A DNA stretch of 56,852 nt, taken from positions 1-56,852 of the forward strand of contig JAFDAS010000002.1 in the NCBI GenBank assembly GCA_019313695.1, in the 5' to 3' direction. Shown one piece after another: positions 42,187 to 49,353 of the stretch; the stretch's first letter is position 1, and every line of letters begins with the position of its first letter. Under the pieces are notes generated by a model. The model made no database searches. It worked only from the letters and a program-made list of their open reading frames with translations, and was not told the DNA's origin. A program made the translations under genes and the position numbers. The DNA is from Deltaproteobacteria bacterium (GTDB taxonomy: Bacteria; Desulfobacterota; Syntrophia; Syntrophales; UBA2210).

Positions 42187-43689
42187 ATGAAAATATCAAG
42201 TGAAAGAAAAATATACATACTTCTTTTTATTATTATCGTGCTGACAGCAGCAATTTATCTCATCTCATTTAGACCTGGTCATAACTGGGGTGGAGATTTT
42301 TCTGAATATATAGCACAGGCAAGGAGCATATCTGAAGGGCATGACTTTCCTGGTGAATTTACGGGAACATATGTCGCATCATCTGTAGGCCCAGATGCAT
42401 ATCCGTGGGGGTTTCCACTTCTATTATCTCCTATTTACTCTCTTTTTGGGTTAAACATATTTGCGATGAAAGTTTATGTCAGCTTATTTTTTCTTTTCTC
42501 ATTACCAGTAATTTTTCTGCTCTTTAAAGAAAAGCTAACCTCTGTCCAGGCATTATTACTTGTTACTATTTTTGCGTTAAATCCTGAGTTTTTTTATTTT
42601 AAAGATAAGGTGCTATCCGATATTCCCTTCTTTTTCTTTTCTTTGCTTTCGATACTTTTAATCCAAGAGATAGTTATAAATAAAAAAATATGGATAAATA
42701 GATTTGTTAGTTACTCGCTGATTGGATTTTTTATATTCTGTTCATATTTTATTAGAACACAAGGAATTTTATTAATTCCCACATTGTTAGTTTGCCAATT
42801 CATTAATAATAGAATTTTTTTTCAACAAGATCTCATATCCTGTATACGATCGAATAAGTCAGAATTTATTCCATATATAGTATTTATTACCTTTGTAGTA
42901 GTTATTAACAATGTATTTCCAAAAGGTGGCAATGGCTACTATGAACTGTTATTGCAGAATTTGACAATCCAATCGGTTATACGAAATATTTATTATTATA
43001 CAGTTCTCATGTCTGACTTTTTCGGCAGTCGGTCGATTGCCAAGGTACTTTTTGGCATTACTGTCCCATTTGCAACTCTGGGAATAATTAAAAATGCCAA
43101 AGAAGATTATTTGTATTTAATATATGTATTTTTTACACTACTACTATTGATTTTTTGGCCGCATCAACAAGGATTGCGTTTTATATTTTCCATGTTACCT
43201 TTTTATGTGTATTTCTTATTTATGGGGCTATCAAAAATTCCTACCTCTCTTTTTATCTCTGATAAATTCAATCCACTAAACTGGAACCTGGTTAATATTG
43301 CCAGTGTCATGCTCATTTTATATTCATGCCTGTATACTGGTGCTATTTACGATCGATATCACTCCAGTGTAATTGAAGGACCTTATACCGCTGAGAGTGT
43401 TGAGATGTTTGATTACATTTCTACAAATACCTCAAAAAGGGATATAATTGCATTTAGAAAACCACGTGTTATGACATTATATACAGATAGGACATCCTTA
43501 TTGTCTAATAAATTTAATAAATTCGATCAAATAATAAGCTCAAAAGTAAATTATTTGGTGTGCTGGGAACACCTTCCCAAGCCATTGCTAATTACTATTA
43601 TAAAGGACAATGAAGAAAGTTTTGAGCTCGTATTCCAAAATAATAAATTTAAAATTTATAAGATTATAAGGCCATTTTCTGAAACGTAG
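42187..43689 (+). CDS. GT39/ArnT-like membrane glycosyltransferase
   Basis: 500 residues with about 10-11 membrane helices. The first periplasmic loop has the acidic motif NWGGDFSEYIAQARSI, as in GT-C enzymes that use polyprenyl-phosphate sugars, and FALNPEFFYFKDKVLSDIPF resembles the PMT family's second acidic loop. A short soluble tail ends the protein. The coding sequence is visibly AT-richer than neighbours at 38-40 kb and 44-47 kb, which supports acquisition from elsewhere together with the upstream fusion gene. Both are bounded by the 44-bp direct repeats. Confidence 0.82.
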   Translation: MKISSERKIYILLFIIIVLTAAIYLISFRPGHNWGGDFSEYIAQARSISEGHDFPGEFTGTYVASSVGPDAYPWGFPLLLSPIYSLFGLNIFAMKVYVSLFFLFSLPVIFLLFKEKLTSVQALLLVTIFALNPEFFYFKDKVLSDIPFFFFSLLSILLIQEIVINKKIWINRFVSYSLIGFFIFCSYFIRTQGILLIPTLLVCQFINNRIFFQQDLISCIRSNKSEFIPYIVFITFVVVINNVFPKGGNGYYELLLQNLTIQSVIRNIYYYTVLMSDFFGSRSIAKVLFGITVPFATLGIIKNAKEDYLYLIYVFFTLLLLIFWPHQQGLRFIFSMLPFYVYFLFMGLSKIPTSLFISDKFNPLNWNLVNIASVMLILYSCLYTGAIYDRYHSSVIEGPYTAESVEMFDYISTNTSKRDIIAFRKPRVMTLYTDRTSLLSNKFNKFDQIISSKVNYLVCWEHLPKPLLITIIKDNEESFELVFQNNKFKIYKIIRPFSET

Positions 43690-43754
43690 ATGTAGTTGGA
43701 GAAAAATGATCATATTTTGATCAAAATAGTCGAAGGGAAGAAAAGCGGGTTGTT

Positions 43755-43798
43755 GGCTGTGGTACACTCGTCTCCAATCCAATCTTTGTGAAGTTTGA
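43755..43798 (+). repeat. 44-bp direct repeat, right copy (ghost of the PHP gene end)
   Basis: It reproduces the end of the PHP gene in frame (CGTLVSNPIFVKFEG-stop) with two substitutions, eleven bases before the WbqC-like ATG. This is probably the original junction between the PHP and WbqC genes. Confidence 0.92.
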
Positions 43799-43808
43799 GG
43801 GATAAAAG

Positions 43809-44486
43809 ATGATCGTTTCGGTACATCAGCCGCAATATCTGCCGTGGCTCGGTTATTTCGATAAAATCGACAGGGCGGATATATTTGTCCTGCTTGATAA
43901 TGTTCAGTTCAAGAAGAATGAATGGCAGAACCGGAATAAGATTAAGACTGCAAACGGCTGGCAATGGCTGACCGTTCCTGTCATGTACAAATTTCCACAG
44001 TTGATAAACGAGGTTGAGATTAACAACAAAGACAAATGGCGGCACCGGCAGAGGCAGACGATTATCTCTAATTATAAAAAGGCCCCCTGCTGGTCTCTGC
44101 TTGAGGGATTTTTTGAGGAGATATTTTCCTCTGAGTGGCAGCATGTTTCTCAATTAAATATTCACGTGGTGAAGAGGCTTGCCGGATTGTTAGGCATTAC
44201 GACGCCCATCCATGTTGCCTCTGAGCTTGGCGAGTTTCCTGAAGATCCTGACGACAGGCTGATTGCCTTGACGAAGCATTTTAATGCGGATATATATCTT
44301 GCTGGAGGCGGTGGGAAGGGATACATGGATATGGAGAAATACACCCGAAGTGGCATAAAGGTCATTTTCCAGGAGTACTCTCATCCCGTTTATGATCAGC
44401 TTTTTGGCGTATTTGAGCCGTTTATGTCGATTGTTGATCTCATTTATAACCATGGAGAAAAGAGTCTTGAAATATTAGTAAGTTAG
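43809..44486 (+). CDS. WbqC-family protein
   Basis: 225 residues starting MIVSVHQPQYLPWLGYFDKI, then IFVLLDNVQFKKNEWQNRNK, the defining block of the WbqC family found in O-antigen and glycan loci. The biochemical role is not firmly established; members are often beside sugar aminotransferases and acyl or glycine transferases. It is followed by a PIG-L deacetylase and a DegT aminotransferase, so a part in making or modifying an amino sugar is likely. A 14-bp-stem hairpin follows the stop. Confidence 0.88.
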   Translation: MIVSVHQPQYLPWLGYFDKIDRADIFVLLDNVQFKKNEWQNRNKIKTANGWQWLTVPVMYKFPQLINEVEINNKDKWRHRQRQTIISNYKKAPCWSLLEGFFEEIFSSEWQHVSQLNIHVVKRLAGLLGITTPIHVASELGEFPEDPDDRLIALTKHFNADIYLAGGGGKGYMDMEKYTRSGIKVIFQEYSHPVYDQLFGVFEPFMSIVDLIYNHGEKSLEILVS

Positions 44487-44523
44487 AAATTATTTTCTGC
44501 ATTTTTCCGGCAGAAAATAATTT
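44487..44523 (+). terminator. Hairpin after wbqC, possible terminator or attenuator
   Basis: AAATTATTTTCTGC (44487-44500) pairs perfectly with GCAGAAAATAATTT (44510-44523) around a 9-base loop. Only one further T follows the stem, so termination may be weak; mRNA processing or attenuation before the PIG-L gene is equally possible. Confidence 0.5.
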
Positions 44524-44567
44524 TGCTAACGCGCTTATCCCGTTTATCGGGGATTAAGGGGGGAATC

Positions 44568-45185
44568 ATGAAAATTCTTGCCATAGGGTCCCATCCCGAT
44601 GATATTGAAATTGGCTGCGCAGGCAATCTTTTAAAATATGTCGATTCCGGCGATGATCTGTATCTGATGGTTATGACGATGGGTGGAAAAGGGGGAGAGA
44701 CGGAAATAAGAAAGGCGGAGCAGATCAGGTCCGCGGAGATTCTGAAGGCCAGGGACCTGGTCTGGGGCGGGTATGAAGATACACAGCTTACACCCCGCAT
44801 GAATGATATGGTTGTTGATATTGAAAAGCTTTTAAAGAAAATAGAGCCGGATTTCTTTTTTGTTAATTACGGCGACGACAGCCATCAGGATCACAGGGCG
44901 CTATGCAAGGCCGCTACCTCCGCTTCACGATACATAAGGAATGTCCTTTTTTATGAAGTGCCGACCACGCAGAATTTTTTGCCATCCGTGTTTGTGGATA
45001 TCAGGGATACAATAGACGGCAAGGTGGACGCACTGCTGGCCCATGAATCCCAGGCGGCAAAGACAAATATTGAGGGGTTGTCCATAGTTGATGCCGCGAG
45101 ATCCACTGCGGTTTTCAGGGGAATCCAGGGAAGGGTTCATCTGGCGGAGGGGTTCGTGCCGCTTCGGTTGTTTGTAAATATTTAA
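44568..45185 (+). CDS. PIG-L family deacetylase
   Basis: 205 residues from ATG 44568 (MKILAIGSHPDDIEIGCAGN), preceded by AAGGGGGGAA; an upstream in-frame start at 44523 lies within the hairpin and was rejected. Zinc-site motifs SHPDDIE (near the N-terminus) and HQDHRA (mid-protein) define the LmbE/PIG-L family, which removes N-acetyl groups from GlcNAc-containing substrates. Next to WbqC and a DegT aminotransferase, it probably acts on an amino sugar of the polysaccharide. Confidence 0.92.
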   Translation: MKILAIGSHPDDIEIGCAGNLLKYVDSGDDLYLMVMTMGGKGGETEIRKAEQIRSAEILKARDLVWGGYEDTQLTPRMNDMVVDIEKLLKKIEPDFFFVNYGDDSHQDHRALCKAATSASRYIRNVLFYEVPTTQNFLPSVFVDIRDTIDGKVDALLAHESQAAKTNIEGLSIVDAARSTAVFRGIQGRVHLAEGFVPLRLFVNI

Positions 45186-45208
45186 TGGAGATTGTCGCAG
45201 GATAACGT

Positions 45209-46243
45209 ATGATCGCGCACTCAAAACCAACTCTGGATGTAGATGATTACAGAAGTGTTATGGATGTTCTGAAATCGGGCCAGCTTGTTCAGGGTGAACA
45301 GGTTGCAAGGTTTGAGGAAGGCATCTCCTCTTTTGTCGGCGTCAAAAGCGGAGTTGCCGTCAGCTCCGGCACAGCGGCCCTCCATTTATCGCTCATTGCC
45401 CTTGGAGCAGGGAAGGGCGATGAGGTCATTGTTCCGAGTTATGTCTGCTCCGCTCTTCTCAACGCGGTCATGTATGTAAATGCCGTTCCTGTTGTTGCGG
45501 ACATTGACAGATCCACGTTCAATATCGATATCGATGATCTGAAAAAGAGGATAACAAAAAGGACAAAGGCGATCATTGTTCCCCACATGTTCGGTCTTGC
45601 GGCAGATATCGATGAGATTGTGTCACTGGGCATTCCTGTCATTGAGGATTGCGCCCAGTCCATCGGGGCGAAATATCAGGGCCGTTATACTGGGAGTTTC
45701 GGCGTCTGTTCAATATTTTCTTTTTATGCCACCAAGATGCTTTCTACCGGCGAGGGGGGGATGATCCTGTCGGATGACGACAGGCTTGCAGGGATTGCAA
45801 GGGATTTGCGGGATTATGACGAAAAAGACGGCTATTCGATAAGATATAACTACAAGATGACCGATATGCAGGCGGCGCTGGGCATAAGCCAGTTGAAAAA
45901 GCTTCCATCTTTTATTGAGAGAAGAAAAGAGGTCGCTGGTCTCTATAATGAGGCGTTGCAAAAGATGGCCTTCCCGATTCCGATGGTTCAGGAAGGACGG
46001 GAGCACATCTATTACAGGTATGTCTTGTCCCTTGACGATTCATCCGGATTTGTGGAAGAGATGCTGAAGCTGGGAGTTGGGTGCAGAAGGCCGATATTCA
46101 AACCGCTGCACGAATATCTCGGCCTGTCCGGATACTCTGGTACAGAGGAAGCGATGGCTCGGGCGGTATCCATCCCTCTTTATCCTTCACTGAGCGATGA
46201 AGAGGCGCGCAAGATTGCCGCCGGTATGGTGGATAGGTTGTAG
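45209..46243 (+). CDS. DegT/DnrJ/EryC1 sugar aminotransferase
   Basis: 344 residues of the PLP-dependent aminotransferase family acting on nucleotide-linked keto sugars. The PLP lysine is Lys176 in SFYATKMLSTGEGG. Other family blocks are VAVSSGTAALHLSLIALGAG, VIVPSYVCSALLNAVMYVNA and VIEDCAQSIGAKYQG, with YNYKMTDMQAALGISQL after the lysine. Product position (3-, 4- or 5-amino) cannot be told. AGGATAACGT precedes the ATG, and the gene is 23 bases after the PIG-L gene. Confidence 0.93.
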   Translation: MIAHSKPTLDVDDYRSVMDVLKSGQLVQGEQVARFEEGISSFVGVKSGVAVSSGTAALHLSLIALGAGKGDEVIVPSYVCSALLNAVMYVNAVPVVADIDRSTFNIDIDDLKKRITKRTKAIIVPHMFGLAADIDEIVSLGIPVIEDCAQSIGAKYQGRYTGSFGVCSIFSFYATKMLSTGEGGMILSDDDRLAGIARDLRDYDEKDGYSIRYNYKMTDMQAALGISQLKKLPSFIERRKEVAGLYNEALQKMAFPIPMVQEGREHIYYRYVLSLDDSSGFVEEMLKLGVGCRRPIFKPLHEYLGLSGYSGTEEAMARAVSIPLYPSLSDEEARKIAAGMVDRL

Positions 46244-46244
46244 C

Positions 46245-46336
46245 GTTGCCCCTCTGCGGGCAACATGATTGTTGGGCAGAGACCCCACTTAATCTGTAGC
46301 GTGCCCACTCTGTGGGGCACAGAGCCCCCACGCTAC
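46245..46336. repeat. Two adjacent hairpin repeats between the DegT and WecA-like genes
   Basis: GTTGCCC-CTCTGC-GGGCAAC lies at 46245-46264. A longer imperfect hairpin at 46296-46336 has outer arms GTAGCGTG and CACGCTAC and an inner CTCTGTG...CACAGAG. The two share the words TAGCGT and GCCC. They fill most of the 110-bp gap and look like degenerate palindromic repeats; one could also weaken read-through. Confidence 0.6.
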
Positions 46337-46353
46337 ATGTGAAAGGCTAACGG

Positions 46354-47490
46354 ATGTTTGATTCAAAAGGGATATCATTCAGGAGTATCGTCTGGTGTTT
46401 TTCTCTTGTTATTTTTGCCGCGCTTCTTCTTCCGTGGTTTCGCAGCCATTTTACTTATCTGGGCTTGAGATGGCTCTATATCTTTCTATTTTCCTTTTCT
46501 CTTTCGGTCATATTGACACCGGTGATGCGGCTTGTTGCCCTGAAATTAAGGATCGTTGACATACCCGGGGGGCGAAAGATTCATGAAAAAGTGACACCAC
46601 TTCTTGGAGGCGTCGCAATCGTTGTGGCTTTCAGCGTCGCCCTTCTGGCGAATATGGTTCTGGAAAGGGATGTTGTTTTTCTGCTCTGTGGAGGGGTTGT
46701 TGTTGCAATGATGGGGCTGGTGGATGATTGGCGTGGTGTGTCGGCCAGGCTGAAGCTGTTTGTCCAGATTCTTGTTGTTCTTGTTTTGATTCACTCCGGA
46801 ATTGTATTGAATCTGTTTCCTCATACCATGTGGGGATACTGGTTAAATGTTTTATTTACGATCCTCTGGATTATCGGGCTGACAAACGCAATGAATTTCA
46901 TTGACGGCATGGATGGACTGGCATCGGGTATTGCCGCGATTATGGCCATGTTTATGGGAATGGTGGCATTTCAGACCGATCAGCCATTTATGGGGTGGAT
47001 TGCCATAGCCATGATGGGAAGCTGCCTCGGGTTTCTCCCCTTTAATTTTGGGTTAAAGAGACCTGCCTCCATATATCTCGGCGACGCGGGGAGCACCTTT
47101 ATCGGTTTTATGCTGGCTGCCCTGGCCATCAAGGGAGACTGGGCGGACAGCAGCCGGATTGTATCGTTTTCCGCGCCTGTGCTGATCTTCTGGGTGTTGA
47201 TATATGATATGACCTACATAACGGTGGAGAGGATCGTGACCGGCAAGGTAAAGAGTCTGAAGGAATGGATCGATTATGTCGGCACGGATCACATCCATCA
47301 CAGATTATATGCCCTTCTCGGTGACAGAAGAAAGGCCGTTTTATTCATTTATTTCCTGTGCGCGACGCTGGGTATCAGTGCCATAACCCTTCGTTACGCG
47401 AGACCTATCGATGGTGTTCTCCTTGTCATTCAGGCCTTTCTGGTTACCATTCTTGTTTCCATAGCGGAATATTCGGGCCGGAAGCGATAA
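46354..47490 (+). CDS. Polyprenyl-phosphate sugar-1-phosphate transferase (WecA/TagO/MraY family)
   Basis: 378 residues with about ten membrane helices. Family motifs: VDIPGGRKIHEKVTPLLGGV, MGLVDDWRGVSARLKLFVQI, NAMNFIDGMDGLASGIA, YLGDAGSTFIGFMLAALAI and DHIHHRL. It should load a HexNAc-1-phosphate onto undecaprenyl phosphate, the first step of repeat-unit synthesis, and is the only initiating transferase visible in the locus. GKVTPLLGG-type and HHRL ends favour WecA/TagO over MraY. It closes the plus-strand polysaccharide locus. Confidence 0.92.
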   Translation: MFDSKGISFRSIVWCFSLVIFAALLLPWFRSHFTYLGLRWLYIFLFSFSLSVILTPVMRLVALKLRIVDIPGGRKIHEKVTPLLGGVAIVVAFSVALLANMVLERDVVFLLCGGVVVAMMGLVDDWRGVSARLKLFVQILVVLVLIHSGIVLNLFPHTMWGYWLNVLFTILWIIGLTNAMNFIDGMDGLASGIAAIMAMFMGMVAFQTDQPFMGWIAIAMMGSCLGFLPFNFGLKRPASIYLGDAGSTFIGFMLAALAIKGDWADSSRIVSFSAPVLIFWVLIYDMTYITVERIVTGKVKSLKEWIDYVGTDHIHHRLYALLGDRRKAVLFIYFLCATLGISAITLRYARPIDGVLLVIQAFLVTILVSIAEYSGRKR

Positions 47491-47657
47491 TGTGTCTTTA
47501 TTCGTCTGGTGTGAGGATTCTTCCTCAAGTATGTCTAATATAACCTTGACATGTTTTTTTAAAAATAATAGTAACTGTTCTGAAATTACAGGCAGGGAAG
47601 GTGGATCAGCGCCGAAGGCCGAATCCACCGGATTTCTGCCGGATGTACGCATTGTAT

Positions 47658-47745
47658 GCCTGGGTGGCGGAACTGGTAGACGCAAGGGACTTAAAATCCC
47701 TCGGTGCTTAGCACTGTGAGAGTTCGATTCTCTCCCCAGGCACCA
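47658..47745 (+). tRNA. tRNA-Leu (anticodon UAA), CCA encoded
   Basis: Acceptor arms GCCTGGG (47658-47664) and CCCAGGC (47735-47741) pair fully, followed by discriminator A and an encoded CCA. The anticodon stem AGGGA/TCCCT encloses loop CTTAAAA with anticodon TAA. A long class II variable arm (CGGTGCTTAGCACTG) and the T-arm GAGAGTTCGATTCTCTC confirm a leucine tRNA. TTGACA occurs about 110 bases upstream, but no convincing -10 box at the right spacing is visible. Confidence 0.97.
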
Positions 47746-47751
47746 CATTGA

Positions 47752-47842
47752 GGGTCACATCTTAATTATTAACTATTCGTTCGCTGTTCAGTTTAAAACC
47801 TTCGAGGCGAAGATCGAATAGTTAATAATTAAGATGTGACCC
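47752..47842. repeat. Long inverted repeat (28-bp perfect arms), complete copy
   Basis: Arms at 47752-47779 and 47815-47842 are exact reverse complements (outer word GGGTCACATCTTAATT), separated by 35 bp. It starts 6 bases after the tRNA and ends 20 bases before the lipoprotein start. A related, degenerate copy lies at 48573-48656 upstream of adk. Confidence 0.95.
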
Positions 47843-47862
47843 TACTTTACGGGGGTTATCAA

Positions 47863-48369
47863 ATGCGCATTATTAAGAGCAGAGCATTCAGTGGCATCCT
47901 GGGGTTTGTTTGCATTCTCTTGTTGGTGACTTCCTGTTCCATGCATGGCGGATTTTCCGGAAGATATGGCGGGATAGCGCCGAACAGAGAAGCCACAAAA
48001 TCGTTTGAGTCCTACAGTGTAAGCAGTGACCTTAATTACTATATAAGCGGACCCGATTTATATCCGAATGCCATTATTGGTATTGACAGGAGGCATGTTC
48101 TTGTTTCTGATTTGTGGAAGAAAAGAGAATTTACACCTGATGGGTTGAAGATTCTTGTAAAAAACATGCAGTCAAAGGCATGGGAATATGGTTCTATGAT
48201 GCATGGATTCAATGTTCTTGATGACAGGGGGAACGATATTGGCGACATGTATTCAATCCTGTCGGTGATTATAACCGTTAAGATGGTAGATGAGAACAAA
48301 GTAATTATTTATACACCGCCCCTTGATACCTACGAGAAATTCAAGATTAAAATGAGAGACAGTGATTAG
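47863..48369 (+). CDS. Lipoprotein of unknown function
   Basis: 168 residues from ATG 47863 (MRIIKSRAFSGILGFVCILL), with a GGGGG stretch upstream. A lipoprotein signal peptide ends in VTSC (Cys about 28), so the protein should be lipidated and placed in the inner or outer membrane. The mature part has no motif I recognise (YYISGPDLYPNAIIGIDRRH, MQSKAWEYGSMMHGF). It is bracketed by two dispersed-repeat elements. Confidence 0.82.
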   Translation: MRIIKSRAFSGILGFVCILLLVTSCSMHGGFSGRYGGIAPNREATKSFESYSVSSDLNYYISGPDLYPNAIIGIDRRHVLVSDLWKKREFTPDGLKILVKNMQSKAWEYGSMMHGFNVLDDRGNDIGDMYSILSVIITVKMVDENKVIIYTPPLDTYEKFKIKMRDSD

Positions 48370-48374
48370 CGGGC

Positions 48375-48476
48375 AGTGTCATGTCAACGGTACTCTGTCA
48401 TTTCGAAGGAGTTTTAGCGACTGAGAAATCCTGGATTTTCCCCTGCGGTCGAAATGACATTTCCTGACATGACACT
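48375..48476. repeat. MITE-like element, about 102 bp, with nested inverted repeats
   Basis: Outer arms AGTGTCATGTCA (48375-48386) and TGACATGACACT (48465-48476) are perfect. Inner arms TGTCATTTCG (48396-48405) and CGAAATGACA (48450-48459) are also perfect. The core (GAGAAATCCTGGATTT) matches 2855-2922 in reverse orientation. It starts 5 bases after the lipoprotein stop. Confidence 0.85.
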
Positions 48477-48572
48477 ATATTCTCTTGTATCCATAAATTG
48501 TCCTTTACGCCGGCCAGTTGGCAAAATCTATTTTCTTGACCCCCGCGCCGGTTTCACCTATATAACGCTTCC

Positions 48573-48656
48573 GGATCACATCTTAAATATTGCCAGCGAT
48601 TATCTTTGCGAATTCTTGATATAAGATATGAATAGTTAATAATTAAGATGTGACCC
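48573..48656. repeat. Long inverted repeat, degenerate copy upstream of adk
   Basis: The right arm (48630-48656, AATAGTTAATAATTAAGATG then TGACCC) is the same as in the element at 47752-47842. The left arm is decayed (GGATCACATCTTAAATATT from 48573). As in the first copy, the right arm is followed by TACTTT and a gene start about 23 bases on. Confidence 0.85.
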
Positions 48657-48678
48657 TACTTTTAATGGAGGTTTAAAT

Positions 48679-49326
48679 ATGAAGATCGTACTTTTGGGTG
48701 CGCCCGGGGCCGGAAAGGGCACCGTGGCCAAGCTTCTTTCGGAGATTGACGGTTCTGTACAGATTTCGACAGGGGATATCCTGCGCGCCGCTGTGAAGGG
48801 CGGGACTGATCTCGGTAATAAGGCGAAGGCGTATATGGATGCCGGTGATCTGGTCCCCGATTCCCTGATCATGGAGATTATGGAAGTTCGTCTGAGGGAA
48901 GATGATTGCGAAAAGGGATTTATCCTCGACGGTTTTCCGAGGACGATCCCGCAGGCCGAGGCGCTTGAGGAACTTCTGGGCAGGCTGGGCAGCGCCCTGG
49001 ATTTTGTGGCCAATCTCGAGGTTCCGAGAGATGTCATACTGGATCGTCTTACCACGCGAAGGACCTGCTCTAATTCCGAATGCCAGGAGATATATAACAT
49101 CAAGAGCAATCCACCCACGCCGGACGGAATGTGCAAAAAGTGTGGCAGCCCTGTCATACAGCGCGATGACGAGACGGAAGAAGCGATACTGAACCGTCTT
49201 GAAACATACAACGAAAAGACCGCGCCTCTGATCGGGTTTTATGAGGGGAAGGGTCTTCTCAGAAATTTTGTTTCCCTCAGCAGTAAAGATACTGTTGGAG
49301 AGATTAAGAAAAGCATCAAGGACTGA
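48679..49326 (+). CDS. adk: Adenylate kinase, zinc-LID form
   Basis: 215 residues. P-loop GAPGAGKGT is at 7-15, followed by STGDILRAAV, GFILDGFPRTIPQAE and the LID. The LID has four cysteines (TCSNSEC...MCKKCG), i.e. the zinc-binding form seen in many anaerobes and Gram-positives. The first Cys pair is spaced by four residues (CSNSEC) rather than the usual two. It interconverts ATP, AMP and ADP. GGAGG precedes the ATG. It is followed by a helicase gene after 27 bases. Confidence 0.96.
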   Translation: MKIVLLGAPGAGKGTVAKLLSEIDGSVQISTGDILRAAVKGGTDLGNKAKAYMDAGDLVPDSLIMEIMEVRLREDDCEKGFILDGFPRTIPQAEALEELLGRLGSALDFVANLEVPRDVILDRLTTRRTCSNSECQEIYNIKSNPPTPDGMCKKCGSPVIQRDDETEEAILNRLETYNEKTAPLIGFYEGKGLLRNFVSLSSKDTVGEIKKSIKD

Positions 49327-49353
49327 CGCGAAGCAGCCCTGTAAACGAAAAAC

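Noticed and set aside
39284-47490. Exosortase/PEP-CTERM locus
   Set aside because: The ExeA-like ATPase and phosphatase are compatible with one, but no exosortase or PEP-CTERM protein is found in the window.
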